Below, in pieces: positions 16,985 through 26,027 of a stretch of DNA of 64,000 bases. The DNA is from JAFGHJ01 sp964525555 (GTDB taxonomy: Bacteria; Hydrothermota; UBA3072), in the NCBI GenBank assembly GCA_964525555.1, contig CAZGHN010000007.1:62001-126000 (forward strand), read 5' to 3'. The translations under genes and the position numbers were made by a program. The first letter of the stretch is position 1; each line of letters opens with the position of its first letter. Below the pieces are notes generated by a model, which was not told where the DNA came from, searched no databases, and worked only from the letters and a program-made list of their open reading frames with translations.

Positions 16985-17070
16985 TGCCGGAGGTCGGACT
17001 TGAACCGACACGGAGAGAATTCTCCACCGGATTTTAAGTCCGATGCGTCTACCGATTCCGCCACTCCGGC
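16985..17070 (-). tRNA. tRNA-Leu (TAA)
   Basis: Read leftward: GCCGGAG acceptor, CTCCGGC partner and discriminator A at 16985. The anticodon loop ACTTAAAAT gives TAA. A long variable arm (TGGAGAATTCTCTCCG) marks a class II tRNA. The 3' CCA is not encoded. Confidence 0.96.
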
Positions 17071-17080
17071 CAACCCTGTA

Positions 17081-17108
17081 ATTTTACCTTATAAAATTAA
17101 TATGTCAA
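17081..17108 (-). promoter_or_regulatory. Sigma-70 promoter of tRNA-Leu and the accD-to-NtrC operon
   Basis: TTGACA (17108-17103), 16-base spacer, TAAAAT (17086-17081), then 10 bases to the tRNA 5' end. The following genes have gaps of 10 bases or less or overlap, so tRNA-Leu-accD-ptsH-ptsI-isomerase-nucleotidyltransferase-metK-ahcY-kinase-regulator may be one transcription unit. Confidence 0.65.
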
Positions 17109-17125
17109 GACCTGTATACCGCTAA

Positions 17126-18082
17126 CTAGGCTCCATTAATTTTCTTTTCTAACTCTTTTTTGATACGAAAGAGTTCTCTTTTTATATCTTTAATATGCAA
17201 CATATCCTCGTCTACATCTAAGTCCAATGCCTCCTCAGCATTATTTAAAGCTTCCTGAAAATGATCTAACTCTAAAAGTATCTTTGCTTTATAATAAAAA
17301 GCTTCAAATTCCGAATAGTTGTTATTAGCAGAGATAACAATAAGTTTGTCAACTACATCCAAAGCTCTGCGAAATTCTTCTTTCTCATAATAAGCTTTTA
17401 AAAGAGGCCAGTTAAAAGTCCTTGAGTCAGAATAAGATTCAACTAAAGGAAGAAGAACAGCTATAGCTTCATCATAATCCTTCTCCTTAATAGAAATATT
17501 AGCAAAAGCTAAGGAGGAATACAAAGAAACATATTTGCCTCCAGCAACTGCTTTTCTTATCATTGCAAGACCTTTTTCCTTATCCTTACCCATAAACGGA
17601 AAATGCCCTTTAATATATTCCCAACTTCCCAACCCCAAATAAACATCAGCTAACGTAGAATCTAAATCTTTAGCTTTTTCAAGGTAATATACCGCCGGAT
17701 TAATCAAAAGTATAGTACCAAAATAATCCTCTTTTATAACATAATAAAAAATTTTGAGAGTATAACTTCCTCCAATAAAAAAATAACCCCACGGATCATT
17801 CGGATGTTTTTTTGTCCATTTTTTCCCCATATCACTAGCAGAATCAGCATATATAAATATCTTTTCCCTGTATGAATTCTCTCCTAAATCGACCCACATC
17901 ATCTCGTAAAGGGACGCTAACAAGAAATATGGGGCAGGATGTTCTTTTTCTTGATTCTTTACTACAACTATAAGAGATTCAGCGCAGGCAAAGTCTTCTA
18001 CATAAGAATAATCTATAGCCCCTAACAATAACGAATCAAGTTCAGGCGTAAGAGCAGCAATCAATAGAAACAGTGTCAACAT
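17126..18082 (-). CDS. Exported TPR-repeat protein
   Basis: Residues 1-12 (MLTLFLLIAALT) form a short hydrophobic export signal without a lipobox Cys. The body is helix-rich with TPR-like pairs: YFLLASLYEMMWVDLGENSYREKIFIYADS, VYYLEKAKDLDSTLADVYLGLGSWEYIKG, KDYDEAIAVLLPLV and LELDHFQEALNNAEEALDLD, ending in a Lys/Glu helix. No enzyme motif is seen. It lies 2 bases after the UbiA-family gene and shares its promoter. The pairing is reproducible only in context, so the function is unknown; protein-protein scaffolding in the envelope is the likely role. Confidence 0.7.
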   Translation of the reverse strand: MLTLFLLIAALTPELDSLLLGAIDYSYVEDFACAESLIVVVKNQEKEHPAPYFLLASLYEMMWVDLGENSYREKIFIYADSASDMGKKWTKKHPNDPWGYFFIGGSYTLKIFYYVIKEDYFGTILLINPAVYYLEKAKDLDSTLADVYLGLGSWEYIKGHFPFMGKDKEKGLAMIRKAVAGGKYVSLYSSLAFANISIKEKDYDEAIAVLLPLVESYSDSRTFNWPLLKAYYEKEEFRRALDVVDKLIVISANNNYSEFEAFYYKAKILLELDHFQEALNNAEEALDLDVDEDMLHIKDIKRELFRIKKELEKKINGA

Positions 18083-18084
18083 AC

Positions 18085-18990
18085 TTAGAAATCCCTATCT
18101 TTACCGCTAAAAATAGCCGGATACTCAATATTAAATTTTCTCCTATAATAAATCCTCTGTACCCCAATAATAAAGGCAAAAAGAGGAATTACTATCGGAG
18201 TTATAATAAATACCATAACCGCTAGTATCCCTGGAATAGCTCTAAAAGAAAATAATATTATTTTTTTTGTCTGCTTCACATAAGCTATCAAAAATATAGG
18301 AAAAGCAAGACCCGAAGCTATTAAACATATATAATCCTTTAACAAATAAGAAATAACAATAGCTGCCAAATCAAGAAAAATTGCAAGTAAAAGGGTGTTT
18401 TTCTTCCCAAGAAAAACACCGGTGGTAATTTTACCCTCCTGCCTATCACCTTCTATATCCGGTATGGTCGTATTTACAAAAACCGCTGCTACAGCAAAGG
18501 AATATGGAATACCGGAAACAATCATTAATCCGGAAGATTTCGCGACTGAAAGCCAACCAACTACAAAAGCAAGAAGACCATATCCTAATGCATTCCAAAT
18601 AATATCCAGAAAAGGCCTACCTTTTGTTTCAAGAGGAGGAATGGAATAGGTCACTCCAAAAAGAAGAGAAATAATAAAAACAATAAAAATATCTATTCCA
18701 AGCAGCAAAGATACTAAAACGGATAAAACAAAAAGTATTCCCATCTCGATGTAGGCATTCTTAAGAGAAATATGCCCCTCAGATAGTAAAAATAGTTTCT
18801 CGTTTTTCTTATCAGATTCTATATCTATAACCTGGTTCAGGATATAGACACCCCCCATAAGCAGCGTATAAAGGATAAAAATGGCAACCGCCCTAAGCGA
18901 TATTTCCCCATTTGCAAAATAGGCTCCAAGCAGAAAAAAGATCCACAAAGGGAGAAATAAACTCGGACGAAGTAAAATAAAATAATCCAT
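18085..18990 (-). CDS. UbiA-family prenyltransferase
   Basis: A polytopic membrane protein of 301 residues with about eight to nine helices. Both Asp-rich Mg2+/diphosphate motifs are present: NQVIDIESD (52-60, the NDxxDxxxD equivalent) and DIEGD (178-182). The family attaches prenyl chains to aromatic or lipid acceptors (ubiquinone, menaquinone, heme O, archaeal-type lipids, chlorophylls). The DxEGD form and the SIPPLETKGRPFLD segment recall the digeranylgeranylglyceryl-phosphate/homogentisate side of the family, but the acceptor is not readable. Its promoter places the transcript start near the ATG. Confidence 0.85.
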   Translation of the reverse strand: MDYFILLRPSLFLPLWIFFLLGAYFANGEISLRAVAIFILYTLLMGGVYILNQVIDIESDKKNEKLFLLSEGHISLKNAYIEMGILFVLSVLVSLLLGIDIFIVFIISLLFGVTYSIPPLETKGRPFLDIIWNALGYGLLAFVVGWLSVAKSSGLMIVSGIPYSFAVAAVFVNTTIPDIEGDRQEGKITTGVFLGKKNTLLLAIFLDLAAIVISYLLKDYICLIASGLAFPIFLIAYVKQTKKIILFSFRAIPGILAVMVFIITPIVIPLFAFIIGVQRIYYRRKFNIEYPAIFSGKDRDF

Positions 18991-18998
18991 TAGGATGA

Positions 18999-19026
18999 AT
19001 TATAAATAACTAAAACTAAAAGTCAA
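18999..19026 (-). promoter_or_regulatory. Sigma-70 promoter of the UbiA-family gene
   Basis: TTGACT (19026-19021), 16-base spacer, TATAAT (19004-18999), 8 bases to the ATG at 18990. It is back to back with the gcvT promoter; the two -35 boxes are only 14 bases apart. Confidence 0.7.
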
Positions 19027-19040
19027 GGTAATTTGAGGGC

Positions 19041-19068
19041 TTGACAAATTTCATCTGTTTGTAATACT
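19041..19068 (+). promoter_or_regulatory. Sigma-70 promoter of the gcv operon
   Basis: TTGACA (19041-19046), 16-base spacer, AATACT (19063-19068). The predicted leader before the ATG at 19087 is about 12 bases, which leaves no room for a glycine riboswitch and shows no Shine-Dalgarno. Confidence 0.55.
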
Positions 19069-19086
19069 AAATGCAACCAACACAAA

Positions 19087-20232
19087 ATGAAAGAGGAAAA
19101 GAAAACACCTTTATATAACAAACACTTAAAGTTGAATGCCACTATGGTAGCCTTCGCCAACTATAAAATGCCAATGCAATATTCTTCTATATTAGAAGAA
19201 GCAAAAGCCGTGAGAAATACAGCAGGAATATTCGATACCTCTCATATGGGGGAAATTGAAGTATATGGAGATAACGCAACAGAATTTATAAACTATCTTG
19301 TAACCGTCGACATATCCAAGTTAAATAAATATCAGGTAAAATATACTACAATGCTGGATAAAAACGGCGGAATAATAGATGATATTCTCATATACAATCT
19401 TCCGGAAAAATATTTAATAGTAGTAAATGCTTCAAATCAAGAAAAAGACTTCAAGTGGATACAGGAGAAAAAAAACGATAAAGTAAAAATACAAAACAAA
19501 AGCGAAGAGTATTTTCAAATTGCCTTACAGGGTCCAGTTTCAGAAGAGATTATAGGAAAAATCGTAAAAGAAAATCCATCGAATTTGAACTTTTACTACG
19601 CTAGAGAAGAAATCATAGCTAAAACAAAAGTTTTACTCTCAAGAACAGGTTATACAGGCGAAGACGGCTTTGAAATCTACGGAAAAAGAGAATTTGCAGA
19701 AAAAGTATGGGACAAAATCATGAAAGCAGGCAAAGAAAAAGGACTTTTACCCTGTGGACTTGGGGCAAGAGACCTCTTAAGGTTAGAAATGGGATATCGT
19801 CTTTACGGCAATGAGATAACAAAAGAAACAACACCATTAGAAGCAGATCTATCGTGGACTATTTCCTTGGATAAGGAAAATTTTATAGGAAAAGATATGT
19901 TAATCAAACAAAATAAAGAAGGAATAACAAAAAAACTTGTAGGAATTATAGTACCTGGAAAAAGAATACCAAGACACGGGTATAAAATCCTGATAGAAGG
20001 GAAACAAGTTGGCGCAATAACAAGCGGAAATTATTCTCCAAACATCGAATCCTCAATTGCAATGGGTTATATAAATAAACCATTCGAAAAAGAAGGAATT
20101 AAAGTGCAAATCGAAATAAGGAATATAATTACCGAAGGAGAAATAATTAGATTACCGTTCTGGAAACACGGGACATTGAAAAAGAAAAAACTAGAAACCA
20201 AGCAGTATAATCAAATAAAACATGGATCTTGA
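19087..20232 (+). CDS. gcvT: Glycine cleavage system aminomethyltransferase (T protein)
   Basis: It takes the aminomethyl group from lipoyl-GcvH, releases ammonia and loads methylene onto tetrahydrofolate. The 381-residue protein starts TPLYNKHLKLNATMVAFANYKMPMQY, with GIFDTSHMGEIEVYG, TMLDKNGGIIDDILIY, SRTGYTGEDGFEIY (folate-site region) and CGLGARDLLRLEMGYRLYGNEI, and a C-terminal barrel (RIPRHGYKILIEGKQVGAITSG). It is first in gcvT-gcvH-gcvPA. No ribosome site is visible. Confidence 0.96.
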   Translation: MKEEKKTPLYNKHLKLNATMVAFANYKMPMQYSSILEEAKAVRNTAGIFDTSHMGEIEVYGDNATEFINYLVTVDISKLNKYQVKYTTMLDKNGGIIDDILIYNLPEKYLIVVNASNQEKDFKWIQEKKNDKVKIQNKSEEYFQIALQGPVSEEIIGKIVKENPSNLNFYYAREEIIAKTKVLLSRTGYTGEDGFEIYGKREFAEKVWDKIMKAGKEKGLLPCGLGARDLLRLEMGYRLYGNEITKETTPLEADLSWTISLDKENFIGKDMLIKQNKEGITKKLVGIIVPGKRIPRHGYKILIEGKQVGAITSGNYSPNIESSIAMGYINKPFEKEGIKVQIEIRNIITEGEIIRLPFWKHGTLKKKKLETKQYNQIKHGS

Positions 20233-20252
20233 AAAAATAAAACGGAGGTAAA

Positions 20253-20642
20253 ATGGAAGTAAAAATACCGAAAGATCTTTTGTATACCGAAGACCACGAA
20301 TGGGCAAGAAAAGAAAACGAAACAATTACAGAGGGAATAACTGACTTCGCACAATCCGAACTTCAGGACATTGTATTTGTTGAACTACCTGAATCAGGAC
20401 AGGAAGTAATGCAGGGTGATTCCATTGCAACAATTGAAGCCGTAAAAACAGTAACCGATCTTTATGCGGCAGTTTCAGGCGAAATAGTGAAGGTTAATAA
20501 ATCGCTGGAATCTAAACCTGAACTTATAAATAAAGACCCCTATGACGATGGTTGGATAGTAAAAATAAAAATGTCGGAACCTTCAGAATTAGATACACTG
20601 CTTGATTCTAACGAATACAAAAAGATATTACAAGAAGAATGA
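20253..20642 (+). CDS. gcvH: Glycine cleavage system H protein
   Basis: The shuttle protein carries lipoate on Lys65 in IEAVKTVTDLYA and moves the aminomethyl arm between P, T and L proteins. The 129 residues contain the conserved YTEDHEWARKE start, GITDFAQSELQDIVFVELPE and the C-terminal DPYDDGWIVKIK. A GGAGG ribosome site precedes the ATG. It overlaps gcvPA by 4 bases (ATGA). Confidence 0.97.
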   Translation: MEVKIPKDLLYTEDHEWARKENETITEGITDFAQSELQDIVFVELPESGQEVMQGDSIATIEAVKTVTDLYAAVSGEIVKVNKSLESKPELINKDPYDDGWIVKIKMSEPSELDTLLDSNEYKKILQEE

Positions 20643-21955
20643 ATTTCATCCCCATAAATAAAGAACAGCAGGAAGAAATGCTTAAAACCATAGGTAAGGG
20701 TGCAGAAGATCTACTATCCGGAATACCTAAAGATCTTCGACTAAAAAAACCTTTAAAACTTCCACCTGCTGTTTCTGAAATGGAGATAAAAAAAGAAATA
20801 TCTGGTCTGGCGGAACTTAACAAAGATTTAATCGTTTTTGCAGGAGGCGGAGTTTACGACCATTATATTCCTTCAGCCATAAAACATCTTACCGGAAGAT
20901 CCGAATTTTATACTGCTTATACCCCATATCAAGCGGAAGTATCTCAAGGAACTCTTCAGTCAATTTATGAATATCAATCAATGATCTGCGATTTAACCTG
21001 TATGGAAGTCTCAAACGCTTCAATCTACGATGGAGCGACATCCCTTGCAGAAGCTATATTTATGGCTCTCTCGATTAACAGTAAGAGAAATAAAGTAATC
21101 ATTTCCGAAGGAATTAATCCGTATTATCGGATGGTAATAAAAACATATCTCGGGAAAACTTATCCTCTTGAGCTACTTCCCCTAAAGGAAGGAATCACAG
21201 ACCTCGATAAAATTAGTAAAATCAACGAGAAAACTGCATGTGTAGCGATTCAACACCCGAATTTCCTCGGAAATCTTGAGGAAGTTGAAAAATTTGTAGA
21301 AATTGGCCGAAAACACGGCGTTATTGTAATATTAAGCTTCGATCCGATATCCCTGGGGCTTTTAAAAACACCAGGCGAATATAATGTTGATATTGCAACA
21401 GCAGAAGGACAATCACTCGGTATTCCAATGAATCTTGGCGGTCCGCACTTGGGCATATTCACCTCAAAGAAAAAATATATTAGAAATATGCCCGGGAGAA
21501 TAGTCGGGAAAACCACGGATAATTCTGGAAGAAAAGGCTTTGTTATGGTACTACAAACTCGGGAACAACATATAAGAAGAGAAAACGCCACATCAAACAT
21601 CTGTACAAACCAACAATTATGTGCACTTATGGCTGCAATATATCTGGCGCTACATGGAGAGGAAGGAATAAGAGAAATAGCAAATAAAACAACCCAAAAA
21701 GCGCATTACCTTGCTGAAAAATTTAGGAAAGCGGGATTTAAACTCCCATATAAAAAGCAGAACTTTTTCAGGGAATTTGCTGTCGAAATACCGTCCGGAA
21801 CTAAAAAAGCAATAAAAAAGGGGGTACAAAAAGGGTATCTTGCCGGTATTGACCTTGGAAAATTCAAAAAAGATTGGAAAAACTATCTTCTTGTTTCGGT
21901 AACCGAAAAAAGGACTAAAGAGGAGATGGATGAACTCGTCGGTATTTTAAGCTAA
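20639..21955 (+). CDS. gcvPA: Glycine dehydrogenase (decarboxylating) subunit 1
   Basis: The alpha half of the two-subunit glycine decarboxylase (P protein), 438 residues. Signature segments include FAGGGVYDHYIPSAIKHLTGRSEFYTAYTPYQAEVSQGTLQSIYEYQSMICDLTCMEVSNASIYDGATSLAEA and GGPHLGIF; I recognise the order but the PLP-binding Lys is on the beta subunit, so this protein is not active alone. gcvPB would be expected next, but the following 309 bases hold only intergenic repeats before pfkA. The partner must be encoded elsewhere. Confidence 0.95.
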   Translation: MNFIPINKEQQEEMLKTIGKGAEDLLSGIPKDLRLKKPLKLPPAVSEMEIKKEISGLAELNKDLIVFAGGGVYDHYIPSAIKHLTGRSEFYTAYTPYQAEVSQGTLQSIYEYQSMICDLTCMEVSNASIYDGATSLAEAIFMALSINSKRNKVIISEGINPYYRMVIKTYLGKTYPLELLPLKEGITDLDKISKINEKTACVAIQHPNFLGNLEEVEKFVEIGRKHGVIVILSFDPISLGLLKTPGEYNVDIATAEGQSLGIPMNLGGPHLGIFTSKKKYIRNMPGRIVGKTTDNSGRKGFVMVLQTREQHIRRENATSNICTNQQLCALMAAIYLALHGEEGIREIANKTTQKAHYLAEKFRKAGFKLPYKKQNFFREFAVEIPSGTKKAIKKGVQKGYLAGIDLGKFKKDWKNYLLVSVTEKRTKEEMDELVGILS

Positions 21956-22230
21956 ACGCTTAAAACAGTCAATCGGTGAATCAGTAAATCAGAAATCAGT
22001 AAAAACTAAAACCCAACCCACAAGAAAACTAATTTCACCACAGAGAACACAGAGAAAAACAAAAAACTCACAGAGAAAAAAAGATTATATCGTTGTTTAA
22101 AACCCATCCCGCAACCCACGAAATAGCCACGGATTAACACGGATCTTCTTGTTTGTTTTAACTACTCTCTACTCCCTTCTCTCTACATTCAACCAATCCA
22201 CTAATTTACTAATCACTAATCAACTGGGTC
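21956..22230. repeat. Intergenic word repeats between gcvPA and pfkA
   Basis: This gap holds no gene. Word runs in order: cagtcaatcggtgaatcagtaaatcag, accacagagaacacagag (twice, period near 9), gccacggattaacacggat, then ctaatttactaatcactaatc (period near 8). The stretch 22112-22169 is nearly identical to 54863-54920. Confidence 0.6.
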
Positions 22231-22258
22231 TTGACATTAGTCTGTTTTCCGCTACCAT
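22231..22258 (+). promoter_or_regulatory. Sigma-70 promoter of pfkA
   Basis: TTGACA (22231-22236), 16-base spacer, TACCAT (22253-22258), 6 bases to the ATG at 22265. Leaderless by position; no ribosome site exists. Confidence 0.55.
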
Positions 22259-22264
22259 AAATAT

Positions 22265-23236
22265 ATGAAAAAAATAGGGATTGTAACGCCCGGTGGTGAC
22301 GCTCCCGGGATGAATACGGCAATCGGAACTATCTTGCGTCTTTGCAGAAACGAAAAACTCAAATTAGTGGGTATCAACGACGGATACAGTGGACTTATAA
22401 AGAAAGATTATTTCAATTTTTCCAACACCCGTTCCGATACAATTATGGGGGGAAGCGGCACGATTCTTCATTCCGCGAGAATGCCTTCATTCAAAGAAGA
22501 AAGTGTCGTAAAAGAAGCCTCAGAGAATCTTTTAAAAGAAAAAATAGAAGGGCTTATAGTCATTGGAGGAGACGGATCTTTCAAAGGTGCAATGTCTCTG
22601 GTTAAACATTCAGGAATACCAGTTGTAGGCATTCCCGCATCGATAGATAACGACATCTTCGGAACAGACGAAACAATTGGATTCGACACGGCCTGCAATA
22701 CCGCTCTTGAAGCAATTAATAAAATAAAAGACACGGCTATATCATTTGAACGAATAATCGTCATCGAAGTAATGGGAAAAAAAAGAGGCTTTCTTGCTCT
22801 GGAGGTTGGTATAGCGACGGGTGCTGACGGAATTCTAATTCCCGAGGTAGAATCTCCTATTACGGAAATGGTTGAAGGTCTCAAAAAAGAAAGAAAAAAA
22901 GGACAAAACGACGCGATAATAGTAATAGCAGAAGGCATTCCAGAAAGAGATGAAATAACTTCCATTATAGAAGAAAAGACCAAATGCTCTACAAGGAAGT
23001 CGACTCTAGGCTATATACAAAGAGGCGGCTCACCTACAAAAAGAAGCAGGATACTGGCAATAGAATTTGCGCATAAAGCTTATGAGTTAATAAAAACTTT
23101 ACCCTCAAGACCGACAATGGTCGGACTGGATGGCGAAAAAATTATTACAATGGACCTTGAGCACTCTGTTTCAGGATATAAAGAAATAGACTTTGAACGA
23201 TACGAACTCCATAGACTTCTATCGAATATTTATTGA
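22265..23236 (+). CDS. pfkA: 6-phosphofructokinase, ATP-type
   Basis: It phosphorylates fructose 6-P at C1, committing sugar to glycolysis. The 323 residues match the bacterial PfkA length. The nucleotide loop reads TPGGDAPGMN; GGSGTILHSARMP follows; GGDGS at 101-105 has the Gly typical of ATP-using enzymes, where PPi enzymes have GGDDT. The catalytic loop is PASIDNDI (PGTIDND in most). The segment after FERIIVIEVMG reads KKRG where E. coli has RYCG, a conservative change of a phosphate-contacting Arg. Single gene with its own promoter. Confidence 0.95.
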   Translation: MKKIGIVTPGGDAPGMNTAIGTILRLCRNEKLKLVGINDGYSGLIKKDYFNFSNTRSDTIMGGSGTILHSARMPSFKEESVVKEASENLLKEKIEGLIVIGGDGSFKGAMSLVKHSGIPVVGIPASIDNDIFGTDETIGFDTACNTALEAINKIKDTAISFERIIVIEVMGKKRGFLALEVGIATGADGILIPEVESPITEMVEGLKKERKKGQNDAIIVIAEGIPERDEITSIIEEKTKCSTRKSTLGYIQRGGSPTKRSRILAIEFAHKAYELIKTLPSRPTMVGLDGEKIITMDLEHSVSGYKEIDFERYELHRLLSNIY

Positions 23237-23320
23237 GGGAAGAATTTAGTCCAACGTCCTAAGTCCAAAGTCAAAAAACGAAAAGATTCTACTAATACAT
23301 GTATCTGCTAATAAATCAAT

Positions 23321-24895
23321 CTACTGCTCCGAAAGGAATAAACTATCAATTTTAAGTTCTACCTCTCTGGCTTTCCTTTCGATTCCCATCACTCTATAAT
23401 CCCGCATAAGTATCTCGTATAATTTTCTCTCTTTAGGGTTTAGTTCGATTGCTTTCAAAAGAAATTCATCCGGTTTATCATAAGCCACAACTTTTTTATG
23501 TCTCTTTAGAAACTGGTCTATCTTAAAAGGAGTCTCCCAATCAATAGGATTACTATACATAGCTCTTCGGTACAGGTCGAAAGCAATAAATAGAAAATCA
23601 ACCACATTAGTTTCATAGAACATTTGCTCGTTTACCCTTGCAAGAGATATTGTGCATTGATATTGCGGCCATAATGACTCCGCCAAAGAAAAAGAGTCCA
23701 ACGACTTCATATATTTTTTATCCTTGAATTCCGATTCTCCCCTCTTAATAAAAAAATATGAAGCTAAAGGGAATAGATAAATCAGAGATAATAAAGCAAC
23801 AAACAACTTAACCGGCAAGGAAAGATTAGCTTTATACCCTTCCTCTGAACTTTCTGCCGTAAAAAGAATAACAATAAAAATAAGGAAATTTACCGGCAAA
23901 TACAAAATATTATCGAAAAGTGAATGAATAAAGATAATCGTTATTAAAATCCGCTGGATTTCCCCAAACTTTTTAAAGTTTATAAAAAATACAAAAAATA
24001 AATACGCATAAGATAGAAATAAAATCATGCCTCCTTCTGCAAAGTACTGCAAAAATTGATTGTGCGCAATTTTTGCCTTCTTTGAATATTTGCCCTCAAC
24101 CGGGAAATTATATTTAAGAGAAGCCTTCTCGAAGCTCCTCAAACCCCAGCCTACAATCGGTCTATTAAGACCTGTCCTTATAGCCTGCTTCCAAATATTA
24201 GGACGCTGGAGAGAATACGTTTGGACTTTTACTATTACTCTTTTCTTAATGGGATTTGGAATTAAAAGGACAAGACCAATTAATATTGGGGCAAAGAACG
24301 CAAAGACTTTCCGCTTAACAAATAATACAGGCAAAACAAGAATCAAAATCAATACGATTCTTGAGGCTGTAAGAATAGAAAAAACAAAAAATAAAGCCAT
24401 CAAGGAATATTTCATTATTTTGTTTCCCAATCTAAGACTATACAGAAAACCAAAAACAAGAGGGAATACAAAAAAATTAGCATATCCGTAAGTTCCGCTA
24501 ACTCTTGGAGAATTTAATTGAAAAAAACACACAATAAGCTCAATTAAACAAAATACAAAAATGCTTAACAGCAGCTTTTCTTTATCAGGTTTAATTAAGA
24601 GTAAAGATACAAAAAAAATAAGATAAGCAAAATATTCCAAAAACCCTCCCATAGAAGATAAAAAAGCAGGAGCAAATAGTGTTACAATAAATGAGGTACA
24701 AGTAAAAATAACTATAGGAAAAAGAAATTTGTTTTTCTCAATACTTTTATCTTTATCTAAGAACAGGAAAACAGATAAAAGTAAAACCATATACAGCCCC
24801 ATCAAATAGATAGCCAACTGCGATAAACCACCGTGGTAAAAACCAATAATAAAAACAGGAAGAGAACAAATGATAATTTTAATCCATTCTTTCAT
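23321..24895 (-). CDS. O-antigen ligase/polymerase-like membrane protein with TPR tail
   Basis: The 524-residue protein has about ten to twelve membrane helices and then a soluble C-terminal part. The large loop with PNIWKQAIRTGLNRPIVGWGLRSFEKA...AHNQFLQYFAEGG carries the Wzy_C/WaaL signature, including an H-N-x-F/Y-L motif after an Arg-rich start. Residues from about 395 (GESEFKDKKYMKSLDSFSLAESLWPQ; LLKAIELNPKERKLYEILMRDY) form TPR-like helices. It is the natural candidate to join or polymerise the glycan made by this cluster. It overlaps the upstream glycosyltransferase gene by 4 bases. Confidence 0.8.
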   Translation of the reverse strand: MKEWIKIIICSLPVFIIGFYHGGLSQLAIYLMGLYMVLLLSVFLFLDKDKSIEKNKFLFPIVIFTCTSFIVTLFAPAFLSSMGGFLEYFAYLIFFVSLLLIKPDKEKLLLSIFVFCLIELIVCFFQLNSPRVSGTYGYANFFVFPLVFGFLYSLRLGNKIMKYSLMALFFVFSILTASRIVLILILVLPVLFVKRKVFAFFAPILIGLVLLIPNPIKKRVIVKVQTYSLQRPNIWKQAIRTGLNRPIVGWGLRSFEKASLKYNFPVEGKYSKKAKIAHNQFLQYFAEGGMILFLSYAYLFFVFFINFKKFGEIQRILITIIFIHSLFDNILYLPVNFLIFIVILFTAESSEEGYKANLSLPVKLFVALLSLIYLFPLASYFFIKRGESEFKDKKYMKSLDSFSLAESLWPQYQCTISLARVNEQMFYETNVVDFLFIAFDLYRRAMYSNPIDWETPFKIDQFLKRHKKVVAYDKPDEFLLKAIELNPKERKLYEILMRDYRVMGIERKAREVELKIDSLFLSEQ

Positions 24896-25983
24896 AAGTC
24901 AGCAACTAATTTTATAACCTTATCGGCAATCTTTTCTTCCGAGAAATCTTTTTTTAATCTTTCATACCCGCCTAATGCAATTTTTCTACGTAAATCAGAA
25001 TTATTATATAATTCAATAATTCCTTCCGAAATCTCCCTCTCGTTACCCGATTTCACAATATACAATTCTTTCTTATTAGTAAAACTTCTGCAGACAGCTT
25101 CCGAACCTTCTGTAATGACAGGTTTACCATAAGACAAAGCCTCATAAACTTTATTACCGATAGACATTCCCGCTCTGGGAGTTTTACCAAAAAATCCAAG
25201 TACAACATGCGCTTTAATGATTTCTTTTTTTAACATATCATTCGATATATAACCGGTAAAAGTAACATTAGAAACTTTCAATTTCTTACATAAATTTATT
25301 AATTCTTCTCTGCAAAACCCTGTTCCAATTAAGCGGAAAGATACTTTACCTTTAAAATCCTCAATTAATTTAGCTGCCCGTATAATATATTCTACACCAT
25401 GCTGCGGATGAAAATTTCCCCAATAGATAACTCTAAATTCGCTTTTATTCTTCTCAAACAGATTAAAATTAAATTCCTCTAATACAGCTCCTACAGGTAA
25501 TACTGAAACCCTATTTGGCCTCAAAGAAAAAATCTTACAAAAATGCTGTCTGAATGATTCGGTAGGCGCAAGAATTAGATCCGGCAGTTTAAAAGCCAAT
25601 TTTTCATATAGAAAAAAAAGGGTGCCTTTAAAAGAAAACTTATCTACTTGTTTCTTTTCGGTAATTCTGGTAGAATAGATCGATATCACAGGGTCAAATA
25701 TCAACCTTTTTTCAAATATCTTTGATAAAAGAAATGCCGCAAATACACTCTCTCTATAACCCCACACGTACATATGAGTAAAATTCTTATCAAGACGTAG
25801 GAACTTCTTAATTAACAATATATTTGCAAATATGAAATTCCCAAAATAAGAACCAAAGTTTTTATTTATCTGACATTCCAAAAAATCAATCCCTTTGGCT
25901 TTAAAGCCTTCTCTAATAACACTATATCTATTGTAAAAAGGTATATAATTACCAAAAAAACAAATTTTTACTTTCTTAACCAT
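24892..25983 (-). CDS. Glycosyltransferase, family 4-like (GT-B fold)
   Basis: A 363-residue GT-B enzyme that would add a sugar from an NDP-sugar donor. The donor-binding half has VIYWGNFHPQHGVEYIIRAAKLI, FRLIGTGFCREELINLCKKL, VTFTGYISNDMLKKEIIKAHVVLGFFG and AGMSIGNKVYEALSYGKPVITEGSEAV, which is the usual E-x7-E region with the first Glu replaced by the GMSIGNKVYEAL form. The N-terminus is a typical Rossmann half. It is cytoplasmic. Neither donor nor acceptor can be read. Confidence 0.82.
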   Translation of the reverse strand: MVKKVKICFFGNYIPFYNRYSVIREGFKAKGIDFLECQINKNFGSYFGNFIFANILLIKKFLRLDKNFTHMYVWGYRESVFAAFLLSKIFEKRLIFDPVISIYSTRITEKKQVDKFSFKGTLFFLYEKLAFKLPDLILAPTESFRQHFCKIFSLRPNRVSVLPVGAVLEEFNFNLFEKNKSEFRVIYWGNFHPQHGVEYIIRAAKLIEDFKGKVSFRLIGTGFCREELINLCKKLKVSNVTFTGYISNDMLKKEIIKAHVVLGFFGKTPRAGMSIGNKVYEALSYGKPVITEGSEAVCRSFTNKKELYIVKSGNEREISEGIIELYNNSDLRRKIALGGYERLKKDFSEEKIADKVIKLVADL

Positions 25984-26027
25984 CTTTCAAATAAAATATT
26001 ACATGAATGTAAATATTTTGCTCCTTA

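Noticed and set aside
16963..17073. N-terminal extension of accD by 37 residues
   Set aside because: The extension is a translation of the tRNA-Leu gene; the zinc-ribbon protein starts at 16962.
19063..19090. Glycine riboswitch upstream of gcvT
   Set aside because: The predicted leader is about 12 bases, far too short.
21960..22230. CRISPR array
   Set aside because: The repeats are imperfect, 7-9 bases apart and of changing sequence; there is no constant repeat/spacer structure and no cas gene.
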